From Streptacidiphilus albus JL83 (GTDB lineage Bacteria > Actinomycetota > Actinomycetes > Streptomycetales > Streptomycetaceae), in contig NZ_JQML01000001.1 of the NCBI RefSeq assembly GCF_000744705.1, forward strand, positions 1,426,001 through 1,490,000: a stretch of 64,000 nucleotides of DNA, in the 5' to 3' direction. The position numbers and the translations under genes were made by a program. Numbering within the stretch: the stretch's first letter is position 1; every line of letters starts with the position of its first letter. Positions 34,708 to 43,651 of the stretch are shown one piece after another. Below the pieces are notes generated by a model. It was not told where the DNA came from. It was given only the letters and a program-made list of their open reading frames with translations, and did not search any database.

Positions 34708-34944
34708 TCAGCGACCAGTGGGAGTCCGACGGCCGGTCGTGGTGTCGGTGGCGGCCAGTGAGCCCAGCAGGGCCAGTGAGCGGGCCGACTCCGATCCGGG
34801 TTCGGCGTGGTAGACGACCACGAGCTGGTCGCTGGTGCCGGCCACGGCGAGCTTGTCGCGGTAGGGGTCCAGGTCCCCGACTTCCGGGTGGTGCAGGCGG
34901 CTGACGGCGCTCTCGCGGCGTCGCACGTCGTGCCGGGCCCACAG
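34708..34944 (-). pseudogene. C-terminal fragment of an MmyB-like XRE regulator
   Basis: The minus strand encodes LWARHDVRRRESAVSRLHHP, EVGDLDPYRDKLAVAGTSDQ and LVVVYHAEPGSESARSLALL, the end of the MmyB-type ligand-binding domain of streptomycete helix-turn-helix regulators. The reading frame breaks off at 34944, exactly where an unrelated fragment begins on the other strand. The DNA-binding half is missing. Confidence 0.8.
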
Positions 34945-34946
34945 CC

Positions 34947-35045
34947 GGCACCTCCTCCGTCGCCCACCTGCACGAGAACATCGCCGCCGCCGACCCGACC
35001 CTGCCCGCCGACGCGGTCGCCGAAGTCAACACCATCGGCCGGTAG
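34947..35045 (+). pseudogene. C-terminal fragment of an aldo/keto reductase
   Basis: Thirty-two codons (GTSSVAHLHENIAAADPTLP, ADAVAEVNTIGR) match the last cofactor-binding segment and tail of aldo/keto reductases, where the consensus is IPGTSSxxHLxEN. It starts without a start codon, 2 bp from the end of the MmyB-like fragment. Confidence 0.75.
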
Positions 35046-35144
35046 CCTGCTCTGCGCGTCGGTCCAGAGCGCTACGGCGTGCAGGCCAGTGCGCCCCGGC
35101 AGTCACCTGCAACAGGAATAAGCGTTTTCGTTTAGGCTGGCGGC

Positions 35145-35206
35145 ATGCCCCGCTTGAGCGAGGAGCGCCGTGAAGAGCGCCGCCGCAGGATCCTCACCAG
35201 GCCAGC
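35145..35206 (+). pseudogene. N-terminal fragment of a TetR regulator
   Basis: From ATG at 35145 the frame reads MPRLSEERREERRRRILT, the standard opening of TetR proteins, then leaves the TetR pattern (RPAPVW) where the next fragment begins in another frame. An AT-rich promoter-like stretch (GGAATAAGCGTTTTCGTTTAGG) precedes it, typical of the regulatory region of an intact TetR gene. Confidence 0.65.
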
Positions 35207-35701
35207 ACCGGTCTGGTCTACGACCACGACCTTCCGCACCCCGCCCGCGAGGACGACCCGGCAACGGCGACCCTCCCCTATCCCGCCAGCAAGATCGCGG
35301 CGGAGAACGAGCTCCGGGACAGCGGACTGCCCTGGAGCGTGCTGCGTCTCGGGTTCGTCTACGGCGACCAGGACGGGCACCTGCAGTCGGCGCCGCACCT
35401 GCTCGCCAACTGGAAGTGGCATCCTGCGCAAGCGCTGAGCCTGGTTCACCAGCGTGACATCGGCACGGCGGTGGAACTCGCCCTGACCGGGGCGTTCGAC
35501 AGACACATCGTCAACATCGCCGACGAGGCACCGATCACGGTATACGAGATCGCCGGTATCGTCGGGGCAGTCTACGAGCCGTCCAGCGAGCCCCTGCCGA
35601 GCCCGTGGATGGGCCGCATGGACGGTTCCCTCGCCCGCAGTCTCGGCTTCCAGCCCAGCGTCCCGACCGTTCACCAGGCCAGCCGGGAAGGGGCCCTGTA
35701 G
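35207..35701 (+). pseudogene. 5'-truncated extended-SDR (NAD-dependent epimerase-like) gene
   Basis: The frame 35207-35701 encodes 164 residues: TGLVYDHDLPHPAREDD, YPASKIAAENELRDSGLPWS with the catalytic YxxxK, VLRLGFVYGD and HQRDIGTAVELALTG, all typical of the second half of extended short-chain dehydrogenases. The N-terminal Rossmann GxxGxxG half is missing and is replaced by the TetR start in a different frame. An internal ATG or later start could still give a partial product without the NAD site. Confidence 0.75.
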
Positions 35702-35812
35702 CGACCTTTTCGTCCGGGACGCTTCGTTGCGGGCCCGGTAGACCGGCCCGGCCCCGCGAGACTCCCGTGGTACTCGTCAACCGGTGGACGCGACTACTGG
35801 ACACCCCCGGTC

Positions 35813-37369
35813 TCAGGTGGCGCCCATGGCGGCGTCCTCCAGGTCCAGGTCGTGCTGGAGGTTGCGGCGGGTGGTGTCGCTGACCTGGTGTTCGTCGTAC
35901 AGTCGGCGCAGTTCGGCGACCTGCAGGGCGATGACCTCGCGGCGCAGGCCGCGGTAGGAGGCCAGCAGTTCGGCGCTGTCGGGGACGGAGTCGGCGGGGG
36001 TGTCGTGGTCGTGGTCGAGCCGGGCGGTCAGGACGGCGCGGACGCGGGTGACGGCGGCCTCGGTGACGGATTCGAGGTCGGCGAGCTGGTCGAGGTGGTC
36101 CAGGCCGGCCCGGGCCAGGCGGCCGCGGGTGCGGGCCTGCTCGCGTTCGGTGTGCTCGGGTTCGACGGCCAGGCCGGAGCGTTTGACCACGCCGGCCAGG
36201 CTCAGTCCCTGGACGACCAGGGTGAGGACCACCACCGCCGTGGTCAGCACCAGGACCAGGGCGCGGCCCGGCAGCGGGCGGCCGTCGTCGGCGACCAGCG
36301 GGATCGACAGGGCGGCGGCCAGCGGCATCACACCCCGGGTCCCGGCCCAGGTCAGGACTCCGGCCACGCGCAGGGAGGGGCCCTGGCCGGGTTTGACGGC
36401 GGCCGACAGCGGCAGCATCCACGCGCTGCGCAGGGCGATCAGGACGGCGGCTATGGCGGCGGCCTGCAGCGGCCACAGGTGGCTGGCGCCGGGCAGCTCC
36501 CGCACCAGGGTGGGCAGTTCCAGGCCGACGATGCTGAAGACCACGCTCTCCAGGCCGAAGACGACCACGGAGTACACGGCGCCCAGTTGCAGCCGGATGC
36601 GGGCATCGGTGATCCGGTGCCCGGAGCGCCCCAGCAGCACTCCGGCGACCACCACGGCGGTGACGCCCGAGGCATGGACGCTCTCGGCCGCGACGTAGGC
36701 CGTGTAGGGAGTGACCAGGGCGATCACGGTCTCCAGGACCGGATCGGCGGTGCGGCGGCGCACCAGCACCACGACCCCGGCCACCGCCGCGCCGATCACG
36801 CTGCCGCCGCCGGCCAGGAGCAGGAACTCGCCGCCCGCGCCCTGCCATCCCACGGTGCCGGAGGCCACGGCGAAGCCGAGGGCGAGCTTGAACAGCACCA
36901 GCGAGGTGGCGTCGTTGAACAGGCTCTCGGCCTGGACCAGCACCTGGACCCGTCCGGGCAGGGAGAGCCGGCGCCCCAGGGCGGTCACCGCGACCGGGTC
37001 GGTGCTGGCCAGGACCGCGCCCAGGACGAACGCCATGGAGGCGCCGAGCGGGGTCAGCACCGAGGCCAGGACGCCGACTGCGGCGGCCGAGGCCAGCACC
37101 AGGCCGACCGCCAGCACGGTGACCGGCCGCCACACGGTGCGCAGGTCGCGCAGCGACAGTTCCTCGGCCGAGGCGTACAGCAGCGGAGGGAGCACGACCA
37201 GGCCGATGGTCTGCGGGGCGATGTGCAGGGCCGGGGCGCCGGGTATCAGGGCCACCGCCACACCCGCGATGACCAGCAGCGAGGGGGCGGGGATGCGCCA
37301 GCGCTGGGCCCCGGTGGCCACGGTGGTGCCCAGCACCACCAGGAACAGGACGAGAGCTACCGCGTGCAT
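35813..37369 (-). CDS. Na+/H+ antiporter (CPA1, NhaP/NHE type)
   Basis: 518 residues with about 12 membrane helices and a ~110-residue cytoplasmic tail of charged helices. Family motifs: LPPLLYASAEELSL, ASTDPVAVTALGRRLSLP and ESLFNDATSLVLFKLALG, containing the acidic pair used for ion exchange, and TWAGTRGVMPLAAALSIP. It exchanges Na+ (or K+) for H+ across the plasma membrane. ATG start at 37369 with AGGTG upstream; a longer start at 37411 is less likely. Confidence 0.9.
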   Translation of the reverse strand: MHAVALVLFLVVLGTTVATGAQRWRIPAPSLLVIAGVAVALIPGAPALHIAPQTIGLVVLPPLLYASAEELSLRDLRTVWRPVTVLAVGLVLASAAAVGVLASVLTPLGASMAFVLGAVLASTDPVAVTALGRRLSLPGRVQVLVQAESLFNDATSLVLFKLALGFAVASGTVGWQGAGGEFLLLAGGGSVIGAAVAGVVVLVRRRTADPVLETVIALVTPYTAYVAAESVHASGVTAVVVAGVLLGRSGHRITDARIRLQLGAVYSVVVFGLESVVFSIVGLELPTLVRELPGASHLWPLQAAAIAAVLIALRSAWMLPLSAAVKPGQGPSLRVAGVLTWAGTRGVMPLAAALSIPLVADDGRPLPGRALVLVLTTAVVVLTLVVQGLSLAGVVKRSGLAVEPEHTEREQARTRGRLARAGLDHLDQLADLESVTEAAVTRVRAVLTARLDHDHDTPADSVPDSAELLASYRGLRREVIALQVAELRRLYDEHQVSDTTRRNLQHDLDLEDAAMGAT

Positions 37370-37514
37370 GTACCGACACCTGTGTCCGCTACCGGAGGCG
37401 CCCGCGCACACCGCGTCAGGCCGTCCCCCGCGCCGACCAGACTTCCCGGCACACCAGAAGCCACTTTATCAACTTTTTAACACTGTTCGAAGCGGCTGTC
37501 AGGGCACGGAGTGA

Positions 37515-38021
37515 TCACGTCCAGCCGGGCAGGGCGAGTCCGGCGTAGGCGGTGGGGTCGATCTGAGCCTCGCCGGCGGCGTCGGCGAAGGCCTGCAATG
37601 CCTGGACCATGGCACCCCGGTGCTCGTGCGGCATGGCGGTCACGACCTTGGTGATCTCGGCCTGGCGGCGTTCGGTGACCGCGTGGACCACCCGGCGCCC
37701 GGCCTCGGTGGCCACCAGCCGCACCACCCGTCGGTCCGCGGGGTCCGCGGTGCGCTCGACCATGCCAGCCGTGCTCAGCCGGTCGACCATGCGCATCGCG
37801 GTCGAGGGGTTGACCGCGAGCAGCTCGGCCAGCCCGGAGAGGCTGGTTGCGCCGCCGGTGTCCAGGACGACCAGCATCCGGAACTGCGGGACGGTCAGCG
37901 TGTCCTCGACCGCGGCCAGCGAGCGCGCCGAGATCGCAACCAGCACCCGGGAGGCGGTCACGACGGCTGCGACCATCTCGTTGACCGGGGCGGGTTCCTG
38001 GGACGGCAGGAGTTCAGACAT
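37515..38021 (-). CDS. MarR family regulator
   Basis: 168 residues with a winged helix: LTVPQFRMLVVLDTGGATSL, SGLAELLAVNPSTAMRMVDRL and VERTADPADRRVVRLVATEAG containing the conserved D-x-R-x2 wing. MarR proteins are dimeric repressors released by small ligands or ions. It diverges from the ClC gene, and the palindrome at 38096-38108 in the shared region is the probable operator. No Shine-Dalgarno; TAGAAC (38034-38029) seven nt upstream suggests leaderless translation. Confidence 0.9.
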   Translation of the reverse strand: MSELLPSQEPAPVNEMVAAVVTASRVLVAISARSLAAVEDTLTVPQFRMLVVLDTGGATSLSGLAELLAVNPSTAMRMVDRLSTAGMVERTADPADRRVVRLVATEAGRRVVHAVTERRQAEITKVVTAMPHEHRGAMVQALQAFADAAGEAQIDPTAYAGLALPGWT

Positions 38022-38095
38022 GACAGCAGTTCTACCCCGCCGCGCGCCGGTACGGTGCCGCGGGCACCCCGCCCTTTCTTCTGCAAGTGCAAACA

Positions 38096-38108
38096 TTGCA
38101 TAATGCAA
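38096..38108. promoter_or_regulatory. Putative MarR operator over the ClC promoter
   Basis: TTGCATAATGCAA is a perfect palindrome (TTGCAT/ATGCAA around A). It contains CATAAT (38099-38104), the likely -10 of the ClC gene, six nt before its ATG. A related half-site TGCAAGTGCAAA lies at 38082-38093. Repressor binding would cover the start of transcription. Confidence 0.7.
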
Positions 38109-38110
38109 GA

Positions 38111-39946
38111 ATGAATGAGACTGCGAGCAGCGAACCCCGACCGGCCGACGGGCGAATAGCCCCGGCCGCGCCGATCACGCTCCAGCGAGGACTGGCGCGC
38201 CTGTCCGTGGGCCTGCGCGAGTCCAAGGGCGGCCTGGTGGTCCTCGCCCTGGCGGTGGGCGCCGGCGCGGGCCTGGGCGCCGTCGCGTTCCGCTGGATGA
38301 TCAAAACGTTCACGCTGCTGCTCTCCGGCCACACCGACTACTCCGCCGCCGGCCACGCCGCCAACCCCTACCTCCCCTGGCTGGGACGCTTCTTCGTACT
38401 CCTCGCCCCGGTTCTCGCCGGACTGATCTACGGACCGCTGGTCCAGCGCTACGCCCGCGAGGCCCGCGGCCACGGCGTGCCCGAGGTCATGTACGCCGTC
38501 GCCCGCCGAGGCGGCAAGATCGCCCCGCAGGTCGCCCTCGTCAAATCCCTGGCCTCCGCGCTGTGCATCGGCGGCGGCGGCTCGGTCGGCCGCGAGGGCC
38601 CGATCGTCCAGATCGGCTCCGCGCTCGGTTCCAGCCTGGGCGGCTGGGTGAAGGTCGCCGAGGACCGGCTCAAGGTCCTGGTCGCCTGCGGCGCCGCCGG
38701 AGGCATAGCCGCCACCTTCAACGCCCCCCTCGCGGGGGTGTTCTTCGCCATGGAGCTGATCCTCAACGACTTCACCGCCGAATCGTTCGGCATGGTCGTC
38801 CTGGCCTCCGTCACCGCCTCCGTCATCGGCCGCGCCGCCCTGGGCAACCACCCGTTCCTGCAACTGCCCGCCTTCCAGGTCCAGCACCTGACCCAGTACC
38901 TGCTGTTCGCCCTGCTCGGCCTGCTCGCCGGAGCCCTCGGCGTGGGCTTCAGCAAGGTCCTCTACCGGATCGAGGACGCCTGCGACGCGGTGTGGCGCGG
39001 CCCCGAATGGGCCCGCCCCGCCGTCGGCGGGCTACTGCTGGGCGTGCTGCTACTGGTCCTGCCCGAGATGTACGGCGTCGGCTACCCGGTCCTGGAGAAC
39101 GCGGTCGGCGGCAAGTACGTCATCGGCTTCCTGCTCGTACTGCTCGTCGGGAAGATCGTCGCAACCAGCCTGACCATCGGCATCGGCGGCTCCGGCGGCG
39201 TCTTCGCCCCCTCCCTGTTCATGGGCGCCATGCTCGGCTCCGCCTTCGGCGCCGCCGCCCACGACCTGATGCCCGGCATCGCCGGACCCGTCGGCGCCTA
39301 CGGCCTGATCGGCATGGGAGCCGTCTTCGCCGGAGCCGCCCGCGCCCCCATCACCGCCGTGATCATCCTGTTCGAACTCACCGGCGAGTACACCATCATC
39401 CTGCCCCTGATGACCGCCATCGTCCTCGCCACCATCGTCTCCCGAACGCTGTCCCGCGACACCATCTACACCGCCAAACTGCGCCGCCGCGGCATCGACC
39501 TCGACGCCCGCCCCGACACCTCCCCCTTCCACGGCATCACCGTCAGCGCCGTCATGGAACCCGTCCCCCCGGCCCTGCCCGAGGCCACGACGCTGACCGA
39601 TGCCGCAGACCAGCTGGCCGCCTCCCCCCACGGCGTCCTGCCCGTCCTGGCCACCGACGGCACCTACCTGGGCACAGCCACCGCCCGCCACACCGCCCAA
39701 GCCCTCGCCGAAGGCACCCACAACACCAGCACCGTCGCCACCATCACCCACCGCCCCGCCACCATCACCGCCGACAACGACCTCACCGACGCCCTCGACG
39801 CCCTGGTCAACGCAGCCGGAGCCGGACTCCCCGTACTGGACCCCACTCGCACCCGACTCACCGGCTGGATCACCTACGAATCCGTCCTGGCCTCCCTGCA
39901 CCACCCCGCCACCCGCACCGCCGAACCCGTCACTACGGCGAACTGA
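38111..39946 (+). CDS. ClC chloride channel/transporter with C-terminal CBS pair
   Basis: 611 residues. ClC selectivity-filter motifs in order: GHGVPE (GSGIP position), GREGPIVQIG, GGVFAPSLFMG and a Tyr-containing C-terminal helix. About 10-12 membrane helices occupy residues 40-455, then a CBS domain pair (about 480-600: AVMEPVPPALPEATTLTDAA ... ATITADNDLTDALDALV). It moves Cl- or exchanges Cl-/H+. Leaderless start: -10 CATAAT six nt before ATG and no ribosome site. Probably repressed by the divergent MarR. Confidence 0.92.
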   Translation: MNETASSEPRPADGRIAPAAPITLQRGLARLSVGLRESKGGLVVLALAVGAGAGLGAVAFRWMIKTFTLLLSGHTDYSAAGHAANPYLPWLGRFFVLLAPVLAGLIYGPLVQRYAREARGHGVPEVMYAVARRGGKIAPQVALVKSLASALCIGGGGSVGREGPIVQIGSALGSSLGGWVKVAEDRLKVLVACGAAGGIAATFNAPLAGVFFAMELILNDFTAESFGMVVLASVTASVIGRAALGNHPFLQLPAFQVQHLTQYLLFALLGLLAGALGVGFSKVLYRIEDACDAVWRGPEWARPAVGGLLLGVLLLVLPEMYGVGYPVLENAVGGKYVIGFLLVLLVGKIVATSLTIGIGGSGGVFAPSLFMGAMLGSAFGAAAHDLMPGIAGPVGAYGLIGMGAVFAGAARAPITAVIILFELTGEYTIILPLMTAIVLATIVSRTLSRDTIYTAKLRRRGIDLDARPDTSPFHGITVSAVMEPVPPALPEATTLTDAADQLAASPHGVLPVLATDGTYLGTATARHTAQALAEGTHNTSTVATITHRPATITADNDLTDALDALVNAAGAGLPVLDPTRTRLTGWITYESVLASLHHPATRTAEPVTTAN

Positions 39947-41057
39947 CCCCGCCCCCAGCTCTCCACGCAGCCATCACCTGGTACGGACATCCCACGGCTC
40001 CCACGTACCGAAGGGGCCCCGTGCGTACCAGCCCCAACTAGGGCGCGATTCGAGCCTTCCGCCGGGCTACGCGGGGTCCTGGCGGGCCGTGCATGGCGAG
40101 CGGTTCCAGACCCTCGACTGCGGACGTGTGGGACCTCCTTGGAAGACACGGCCCACACGGGCCTGGGGGGAGACATCGAGCGACATGGGGTGTCCTTGGC
40201 AGAGTGGATGGATGGTGCGGCGGCGGTCAGCAGGCGGCACGGGCGGCGTCGAGAGCAGCAGGACCCGGCCGGAAATCGGGGTCGACCGGCACGGCCAGGT
40301 CCTCACTTGCCGCCTGGTTCCCCCAGGCGGCGGCGTTCTTCAAGTAGAAGGCGACGGCCTGGGCCTGGAAGGCCGCCCAGTCCTTGGCGCTGGCCTCCAG
40401 CCCGGTCTGCATGCACCACCGAGGGTCGGGATGCCATCGCCGGCGGCGACTACCGCTGCGCGGTGCAGGTCCTGCCCTCGGCACGGCCCTGGCTGTCCCC
40501 GCAGCGCCGCTCATCCCCGTCGGCACTGCACACGCCGACGCCGGTCTGGTCAACTGCACCGGCGCCACCACCGTCTCCTACGGCGTGCACCCGTCACCTC
40601 TTCCACGGCCTTCAACACGCGGACGGTATAGGGAAATGTGCTGCAGACAGGTATCGGCCCGGAGCCAGCAGGACCTCGCCACCACCTACCAGGCGACGTT
40701 GGCGCCGGACCTTCGATGACGCTTGATGAATCTGGTTCTGGCCGGAAGTCCGTGAAAGGCCAGGTCAGTGGCCGGCATGACGAATCGTTTTCTTGCGGAA
40801 TCCCCCTGGTACGGGCCTGCGCGCGATGCCTTGAGGGAAGCGACCGAGAGGCTTTTGGCGCCACGGTACTGCGGACTGCCCCCGCACAGGGCACTTGGCG
40901 GTGCGGGGTGCGGTGGCATGCGTCGACGTGGCCGGGCGGCCCTGCACTGGGGGCCGTTCGGCCCTCGGGCATTCGACGCCCGGGGAGCACGATGACGGTA
41001 GAGCGTGCGGATGCGGTGCCCTCCGGGCACCCGGGGCGCATGTTCTGAGGAGAGATC
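39947..41057. other. 1.1-kb region with gene fragments only
   Basis: No intact gene is convincing. On the minus strand 40227-40412 encodes a 61-residue tail-like piece (DWAAFQAQAVAFYLKNAAAW, GNQAASEDLAVPVDPDF). On the plus strand about 40476-40610 reads as the signal-peptide region of a secreted protein (GTALAVPAAPLIPVGTAHAD, AGLVNCTGATTVSYG) and then loses its frame. The last 300 bp hold the promoter of the Asp23 operon; GTTTTC-N15-GGTAC at about 40787-40812 loosely resembles SigB-type promoters. Confidence 0.5.
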
Positions 41058-41552
41058 ATGACCGACACCATCACCAGGGCCGTTCCCGTCGAGGGCGCCG
41101 CCATCGGTACGGGCACCGACCTGCGCAACCGCACCACCCCCGCTTCCGCGCTGGCCGCGCCGCAGGCCCGGGGGCGCACGGCGATTGCGGACAGCGTGGT
41201 GGCGCAGATCGCCGGGATGGCCGCCCGTGAGGTCCCGGGCATCCACAGCCTGGGTGCGGGGATGAGCCGGGCCCTCGGTGTCATGCGCGACCATGTCCCC
41301 GGTGGCGGAACGAACTTCACCCGCGGGGTCAAGGTCGAGGTCGGTGAGCGCCAGGCGGCAGTGGACCTGGATGTGGTGGTCGAGTACGGCGTCGCGATCC
41401 TCGACATCGCCGCCGCCGCCCGCGCCCATGTGATCGCCGAACTGGAGCGCACGACCGGTCTGGAGGTCGTGGAGGTCAACATCGCGGTCGTCGACGTCCA
41501 CCTGCTTGAGGAGGAGGACGAGTCCGCACCCAGCGAGAGCCGCGTGAAATGA
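41058..41552 (+). CDS. Asp23/Gls24 family envelope stress protein
   Basis: 164 residues. The Asp23 domain (about residues 40-150) is clear: GRTAIADSVVAQIAGMAAREVPGIHSL, KVEVGERQAAVDLDVVVEYGV and TGLEVVEVNIAVVDVHL. In Gram-positive bacteria Asp23 proteins sit at the membrane through AmaP-type anchors and respond to cell-envelope stress. GAGGAGAG before the ATG. First of four genes that overlap or nearly touch. Confidence 0.92.
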   Translation: MTDTITRAVPVEGAAIGTGTDLRNRTTPASALAAPQARGRTAIADSVVAQIAGMAAREVPGIHSLGAGMSRALGVMRDHVPGGGTNFTRGVKVEVGERQAAVDLDVVVEYGVAILDIAAAARAHVIAELERTTGLEVVEVNIAVVDVHLLEEEDESAPSESRVK

Positions 41553-41812
41553 CCCGACCCCCGACCAACCGCACCGCCTGGCGCGAGCGCGCGTCGGACA
41601 CGGAGCCGCAACCAACACCTGGCGGCGCGGGGCACAGCGCCGGCATCGGCCTGCTGGCCGGGATGGCCTTGGGATTCGCCGGCTACTTCAGCGGCTTCTG
41701 GGCCTTCCTGCTGGTAGCCGTCCTGGGAGCGGTGGGGCTGGCAGTCGGCCTGATCCTGGATGGGCGCCTGGACCTGGGCACCCTGCTCGGGTCCCACAGC
41801 GGCCGGCGATGA
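41549..41812 (+). CDS. Small membrane protein of the Asp23 operon
   Basis: 87 residues: a polar N-terminus and two membrane helices (about 31-48 and 50-68; GIGLLAGMALGFAGYFSGFW, AFLLVAVLGAVGLAVGLILD). It resembles the DUF2273-type helical hairpin proteins found between Asp23 and AmaP genes in other bacteria. Starts within the asp23 stop (ATGA) and ends within the next start. Confidence 0.8.
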   Translation: MTRPPTNRTAWRERASDTEPQPTPGGAGHSAGIGLLAGMALGFAGYFSGFWAFLLVAVLGAVGLAVGLILDGRLDLGTLLGSHSGRR

Positions 41813-42813
41813 GCGCCGCTCTCGCGCCCCCGGACGAGCACCGGCCGCCAGTGGCGGCAGCAGATCGCGGGGTCACAAGCATCCACGATCATGCGGTCGC
41901 GCGTATCGCCGCCCGCGCTGCCCGAGAGGCACTGGCCCCGTACGCCGGGCCGGGGCGAAGCCCGCACGCGCCCCGCGCCCGGATCGCCACCAGCAGCGGA
42001 GCAGCGCGGGTGGCACTGCAGATCCACCTGCCCTACCCGCAGGACCTCTCAGCGATCTGCACCCGCCTGCAGGACGATGTCGCACACCGGTTGACGGAGT
42101 TGACGGGCTTTCAGGTCTCTGGGGTCTCCATCGACATCGAGCGCTTGACGGCAGAGCGCACCACCACGGCGGACAGCCCCGCCGTGGATCTCGACAAACC
42201 GCCGGCCCATCCCCGGGGCAGCGGTCCCACCCAGGTTGGCAGTGACGCCGGGGCGACGGCCGACAGCGCCCGGGTGCCGTACCGGTGGTGGTCAGCTCGC
42301 AGGACCCCCGCCGCGCTGACGGCCGTCCTGGTGATTGCCGCCTCCGCACTACTCGTCCACGACGTCGTGTCCACGGTCCAGGACCACCCGGCTCGTTGGG
42401 GCCGCGCAGCACTGATCCGGCACCTGGTCGAGCATCCGCTGGACAGCGCCTGGGTGATCGGCGCCGCCGCGCTGTGCACCGTACTCGGCCTGTCGCTGAT
42501 CACGCTGGCGCTCACGCCCGGTCGGCGTCGACTGCTGCCGCTGCGCCCGCAGGGACAGGGTCCGGCACCACGCGCTGCCCTGGACCGCGGCAGCGCCGCC
42601 GCAGCGTTGCGGGACTCCGCGATGGGTGTGCAGGGCGTCACCAGGGTGCGGGTGCGGGTACGTCGCCGGATCACCGTGCGGGCGGACACCGGCTTCGGCG
42701 ACGCGCAGCAGATCCGAACGGACCTGACCGAAGCCCTCAACCGTGCCCGCGACGGCCTGTGCCTGGCGCACCCGCCCCCGGTGACCGTCCGCACCCGACG
42801 ACGCCCGGTGTAA
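41809..42813 (+). CDS. Asp23-like plus DUF6286-type membrane protein
   Basis: 334 residues. N-terminal part (about 20-110) is a diverged Asp23 fold (VARIAARAAREALAPY, RIATSSGAARVALQIHLPYP, LTELTGFQVSGVSIDIERL). After a linker, two membrane helices (about 168-186 and 215-235) and a C-terminal alpha/beta domain (RDSAMGVQGVTRVRVRVRRR, ITVRADTGFGDAQQIRTDLT) like DUF6286. The fusion puts an Asp23-type module directly on a membrane anchor. Overlaps the preceding gene by 4 nt. Confidence 0.8.
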   Translation: MSAALAPPDEHRPPVAAADRGVTSIHDHAVARIAARAAREALAPYAGPGRSPHAPRARIATSSGAARVALQIHLPYPQDLSAICTRLQDDVAHRLTELTGFQVSGVSIDIERLTAERTTTADSPAVDLDKPPAHPRGSGPTQVGSDAGATADSARVPYRWWSARRTPAALTAVLVIAASALLVHDVVSTVQDHPARWGRAALIRHLVEHPLDSAWVIGAAALCTVLGLSLITLALTPGRRRLLPLRPQGQGPAPRAALDRGSAAAALRDSAMGVQGVTRVRVRVRRRITVRADTGFGDAQQIRTDLTEALNRARDGLCLAHPPPVTVRTRRRPV

Positions 42814-42869
42814 CCTCCTATGTCCTCATTTCCTCTTCAATCCGGTCAACGTCGTCCCTGGGACCTGCC

Positions 42870-43475
42870 ATGCGAGCGCAGCCTGTTGTCAACCGCGTCG
42901 TTCTGGCGTTGATCGGAGTGGTTTTGCTCGGTGGCGGGTCGCTGGCCTTGGCCGGCGGCCTGGACCTGTACCGGCGCTGGAACCTGCCAAGGCCCACCCG
43001 GTGGCTTCCGACCGGCCCCCGCGACGCCTTGGGCTTCCGGGCCCGCCACAGCGGCTTCACCACCTGGCCGTGGGCCTGGCCGGTAACGCTGACAGCACTG
43101 ACCCTGGTGGTCCTGCTGGGGCTGGTCTGGTTGCTGCGACAACTGCCCAGCAGCGGACCGCGCCGGGCCCTCGTGGGTGGGCCCGCCGCCACCGGCCCCG
43201 TCTGGGTGCGTGGTACCGCCGTGACCCAGGTGATCCGTGACCAGACCCTGGCCGTGCCCGGAGTCCAGCACGCCCGGGTACACCTGACCGGTCCCAGCGC
43301 CCATCCCCGGCTCCACCTCACTGTGGCCCTGATCCCGACCGCCTGCCCGCGCGAGGTCCTGGCCGCTCTGCAGTCCGGGCCGATCCACCACGCTCAACTG
43401 TCCACCGGCTGGACGCACCTGCCGGTCGAGATCCGATTGAGCATCGCCTCCCACCGGGCCCGGCGCACCCGCTGA
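42870..43475 (+). CDS. AmaP-like alkaline-shock membrane anchor protein
   Basis: 201 residues: two membrane helices (about 9-28 and 70-92) bracket a Trp/Pro-rich loop, then a cytoplasmic alpha/beta domain (VWVRGTAVTQVIRDQTLAVPGVQHARVHL). The layout matches AmaP, the membrane anchor of Asp23 in staphylococci. Last gene of the operon, 56 bp after the previous stop. Confidence 0.8.
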   Translation: MRAQPVVNRVVLALIGVVLLGGGSLALAGGLDLYRRWNLPRPTRWLPTGPRDALGFRARHSGFTTWPWAWPVTLTALTLVVLLGLVWLLRQLPSSGPRRALVGGPAATGPVWVRGTAVTQVIRDQTLAVPGVQHARVHLTGPSAHPRLHLTVALIPTACPREVLAALQSGPIHHAQLSTGWTHLPVEIRLSIASHRARRTR

Positions 43476-43651
43476 CCAGACCACGACCGTAAGCCCCCGG
43501 CCATGGTTGCTGCCACGGCCTTGGCCGGCGTAGCGGGGTACAGGGGGCGTGCTCCGATACATCAGATCCGGACGGCTGGAGCCGATGTGGCCGTGCCCGC
43601 CCCGTGCCCCCCGGAGCACGGGGCGGGCACGGCCACATCGGCGGGGTCGGG

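Noticed and set aside
40787-40812. SigB-type promoter before the Asp23 operon
   Set aside because: GTTTTC-N15-GGTAC is only a loose match and lies about 245 bp upstream; not strong enough to list as a feature.
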